NCBI RefSeq assembly: GCF_020991005.1
Contig: NZ_JAJLLW010000007.1
Coordinates: 124,001 to 188,000, forward strand
DNA: 64,000 bases
Direction: 5' to 3'
Source of the DNA: Halomonas sp. CUBES01
Lineage (GTDB): Bacteria > Pseudomonadota > Gammaproteobacteria > Pseudomonadales > Halomonadaceae
The notes beneath the pieces are model-generated. The model saw only the letters and a program-made list of their open reading frames with translations. It had not been told where the DNA came from and searched no databases. This document shows positions 62,227 through 64,000 of this stretch, one piece after another; the first letter of the stretch is position 1, and the number at the start of each line of letters is the position of its first letter. The position numbers and the translations under genes were made by a program.

Positions 62227-63279
62227 TTATCCGACGTTGAGCGCCGGGATCAAGTTGGGATCCGGTTCCTGACCAGGCACCTTGGCCGGTGACGCCAGCC
62301 CCAGGTTGTTCTTTTCAAACACCCGGTCGGCACGGTAGCTCGAGCGAACCAGCGGGCCCGACGGCACTTCCATGAAGCCTTTCTCAAGGCCGATTTCGCG
62401 GTAGCGATCAAATTCCTCAGGTGTCACCCAGCGCTCCACCGGCAGGTGGTTCTTGGTCGGGCGCAGGTATTGTCCCAGCGTCACGATATCGACGCCGATC
62501 TCGCGGAGGTCGTCAAACGTCTGCAGGATCTCTTCGTCGGTTTCACCCAGGCCGAGCATCAGGCTGGTCTTGGTGATCACGCCGGGACGATGGCGTTTTG
62601 CATGGGCCAGCACATCCAGCGTCTTGCGGTAGCCCGCCCGGGGGTCGCGCACCCGGCTGGTCAGCCGCTCCACCGTTTCGACGTTCTGGGCAAAGACTTC
62701 AAGACCGGAATCGGCTACTTGCTCGATCGCTGCTGGCGCACCGTCGAAATCCGGGGTCAGTGCTTCCACCACCACGTGAGGCGTACGCGCCTTGATGGCG
62801 CGAATGCAGTTGGCGTAGTGGCCGGCGCCGCCGTCGTCCAGATCGTCGCGGTCGACCGAGGTCAGCACGATGTAGCGAAGGCCCATCAGCTCAACCGATT
62901 TCGCCGTGTTTTCAGGCTCCTCGTGATCAAGCCAGCCTTGCGGGTTGCCGGTGTCGACCGCGCAGAAACGGCAGGCACGCGTACATACCGACCCCATCAG
63001 CATGATCGTCGCCGTGCCGTTGCTCCAGCACTCGCCCATGTTCGGGCAGTGGGATTCGGCGCACACCGTGCTCAGCCGGTGGGTGGCGACGTTCTTCTTG
63101 ACCGCCTCAAAGCGCTCGCCACCGGGGATCTGAGCGCGCAGCCATTTAGGCTTGCGATCTAAAGAAGGGGCCTCAGCCTCGGCCTTGCGCTGCTTCATGC
63201 CATCTTTGATCACCGTCATGCCGTGCTCGTTGCGGAATTTTTCACCGCTGGGGACACGTGGCGAGGTGTTATTGCTCAT
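62227..63279 (-). CDS. lipA: Lipoyl synthase
   Basis: 350 residues. Auxiliary-cluster cysteines in [13 protein letters not shown] and the radical-SAM cluster in [13 protein letters not shown], with the C-terminal RSSYRAD serine ligand. It inserts two sulfurs into octanoyl chains made by LipB. In E. coli lipA and lipB are on one strand with a gene between; here they are convergent with a 19-base gap. Confidence 0.96.
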   Translation of the reverse strand: MSNNTSPRVPSGEKFRNEHGMTVIKDGMKQRKAEAEAPSLDRKPKWLRAQIPGGERFEAVKKNVATHRLSTVCAESHCPNMGECWSNGTATIMLMGSVCTRACRFCAVDTGNPQGWLDHEEPENTAKSVELMGLRYIVLTSVDRDDLDDGGAGHYANCIRAIKARTPHVVVEALTPDFDGAPAAIEQVADSGLEVFAQNVETVERLTSRVRDPRAGYRKTLDVLAHAKRHRPGVITKTSLMLGLGETDEEILQTFDDLREIGVDIVTLGQYLRPTKNHLPVERWVTPEEFDRYREIGLEKGFMEVPSGPLVRSSYRADRVFEKNNLGLASPAKVPGQEPDPNLIPALNVG

Positions 63280-63411
63280 AGCGAGAGAGCCTCTCTACTG
63301 GGCGGCAGACAACGTCATCTGGCGGGTAAGCCTTGTCTGACGGCATGCCGATTGATACGCAGGTAGTAAGGCATAATGTAACATAATTTGCCTTTTGCAC
63401 GACACCGCCGC

Positions 63412-64000
63412 CTAGTTGCCTGTCATCGGCAGGCAGGCGACTCCATGACTGGGCAGCGGGCTCGGCGGTGACCGAAAATGTTCACGGTGCTCGGCCAGGT
63501 GATTACGCACAAAACGCAGGAAGAGCTCGGTGACCGGCGAGGGGTAGCGCTCGCGAGCATACACCGTGCACCAGGAGCGGCGAATGGGAAAATCGGGCAG
63601 TGCCAATTCGGTGAGTAATCCCTGCTCGATTTCCAGCTTGACCGCCAGGCGGGGCAGTACGGCGACGCCCAGCTGCGCCATGACCCCTTGCTTGATGGCT
63701 TCGTTGGTGCCCATCTCGATGCAGTGGGCAAGCGCAACGTCCTTGTGGCCGGCGAGCTGCTCGAACGCATTGCGCACCCCAGAGCCGGGTTCGCGCATCA
63801 GCACGTAGTGGCGGGCAAAATCGCTCAGAGAGGGGTTGGGCATCGAGAGTAGCGGGTGATGGGGCCATACCACGGCAATCAGCTCGTTCTCCAGAATAGG
63901 CATCACCACCAGGCGGTCATCCTCGGGCACCATGGCCATGATCACCAGGTCATCGCGCTGTTCGCCCAGGCGCTCGAGGGCCTGGCGGCGGTTGCAGACA
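63412..64000 (-). CDS. LysR-family regulator, 5' end outside window
   Basis: The minus-strand frame runs off the right edge (RQALERLGEQRDDLVIMAMVPEDD is visible near the border in two overlapping parts). The visible 195 residues are the effector-binding domain of a LysR regulator close to the CbbR/CysB-like group (VVWPHHPLLS, VLMREPGSGVRNAFEQL, EMGTNEAIKQGVMAQLGVAVLPRLAV). The DNA-binding domain is not in the window. Ends 132 bases from the lipA start. Confidence 0.88.
   Translation of the reverse strand, partial: VCNRRQALERLGEQRDDLVIMAMVPEDDRLVVMPILENELIAVVWPHHPLLSMPNPSLSDFARHYVLMREPGSGVRNAFEQLAGHKDVALAHCIEMGTNEAIKQGVMAQLGVAVLPRLAVKLEIEQGLLTELALPDFPIRRSWCTVYARERYPSPVTELFLRFVRNHLAEHREHFRSPPSPLPSHGVACLPMTGN

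Noticed and set aside
1..64000. CRISPR array, tRNA or rRNA genes, prophage genes
   Set aside because: Looked for regular repeats, cloverleaf-type sequences and phage structural or integrase genes; found none.

Overview
The window looks like a chromosomal segment of a halophilic gammaproteobacterium of the Halomonas/Chromohalobacter type. The basis is gene content and order: an uninterrupted proA-nadD-rsfS-rlmH-mrdA-rodA-mltB-rlpA-dacA-ybeD-lipB run with lipA convergent, mpl-ubiX, long-form NfeD plus slipin, DUF1206, and GC-rich acidic proteins. This placement is inference; no rRNA or other species marker is present. I saw no tRNA, rRNA or CRISPR array.

Region 1 (1-4697) is a foreign, visibly AT-richer insert. 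It opens with the 3' part of an IS91-family transposase. Then come five unfamiliar genes separated by sites with the architecture of integron attC sites (832-890, 1482-1569, a collapsed 2953-2969 and a well-folded 4344-4404). It ends with a broken IS1182-type transposase start. There is no integrase, so this is best read as a cassette cluster lacking an integrase. The cassettes carry (i) a single HEPN-like gene, (ii) a translationally coupled pair, winged-helix protein plus HEPN-like/winged-helix protein, and (iii) a coupled pair, soluble protein plus four-helix membrane protein. The two pairs are the best candidates here for undescribed defence or toxin systems. A Rho paralogue without its RNA-binding domain follows directly (4698-5654).

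Region 2 (5.7-19.6 kb) is accessory and mosaic. It holds a DEAD-box helicase, soxR with a textbook SoxR promoter driving a VOC-fold gene, two toxin-antitoxin pairs, GFA, HIT, dehalogenase-like hydrolase, DUF1456, nucleotidyltransferase, GNAT and RidA genes, and a GlxA-type regulator with a cysteine hydrolase. It contains reciprocal debris: an intact GFA gene followed by a nucleotidyltransferase stub at 9 kb, and a GFA stub followed by an intact nucleotidyltransferase at 14 kb. A stub of the 8.6-kb antitoxin lies at 12.4 kb. This suggests an old segmental duplication with complementary decay.

Region 3 (19.6-34.6 kb) is mostly chromosomal: NfeD-slipin, DUF1206, AraC, LysE, a YgeA-type racemase, glutaminase, an Ada-like alkyltransferase, cobQ, RidA, a MoxR ATPase with a VWA partner, and a Phd/VapC module. 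Region 4 (32.6-37.8 kb) is a sigma-54 circuit: an AcoR-like activator divergent from a flavin monooxygenase and a 2,3-butanediol dehydrogenase, with a good -24/-12 promoter between. Region 5 (38.2-46.3 kb) is a peptide-use cluster: pepQ, a LysR regulator and a complete dppABCDF-type ABC importer on the minus strand.

Region 6 (46.5-64 kb) is core: glutaredoxin-like protein, mpl-ubiX-lysE, two membrane proteins with degenerate GGDEF-like domains, and the long cell-wall/ribosome/lipoate operon in which genes repeatedly overlap by 4 bases. The window ends inside a LysR-family gene on the minus strand.
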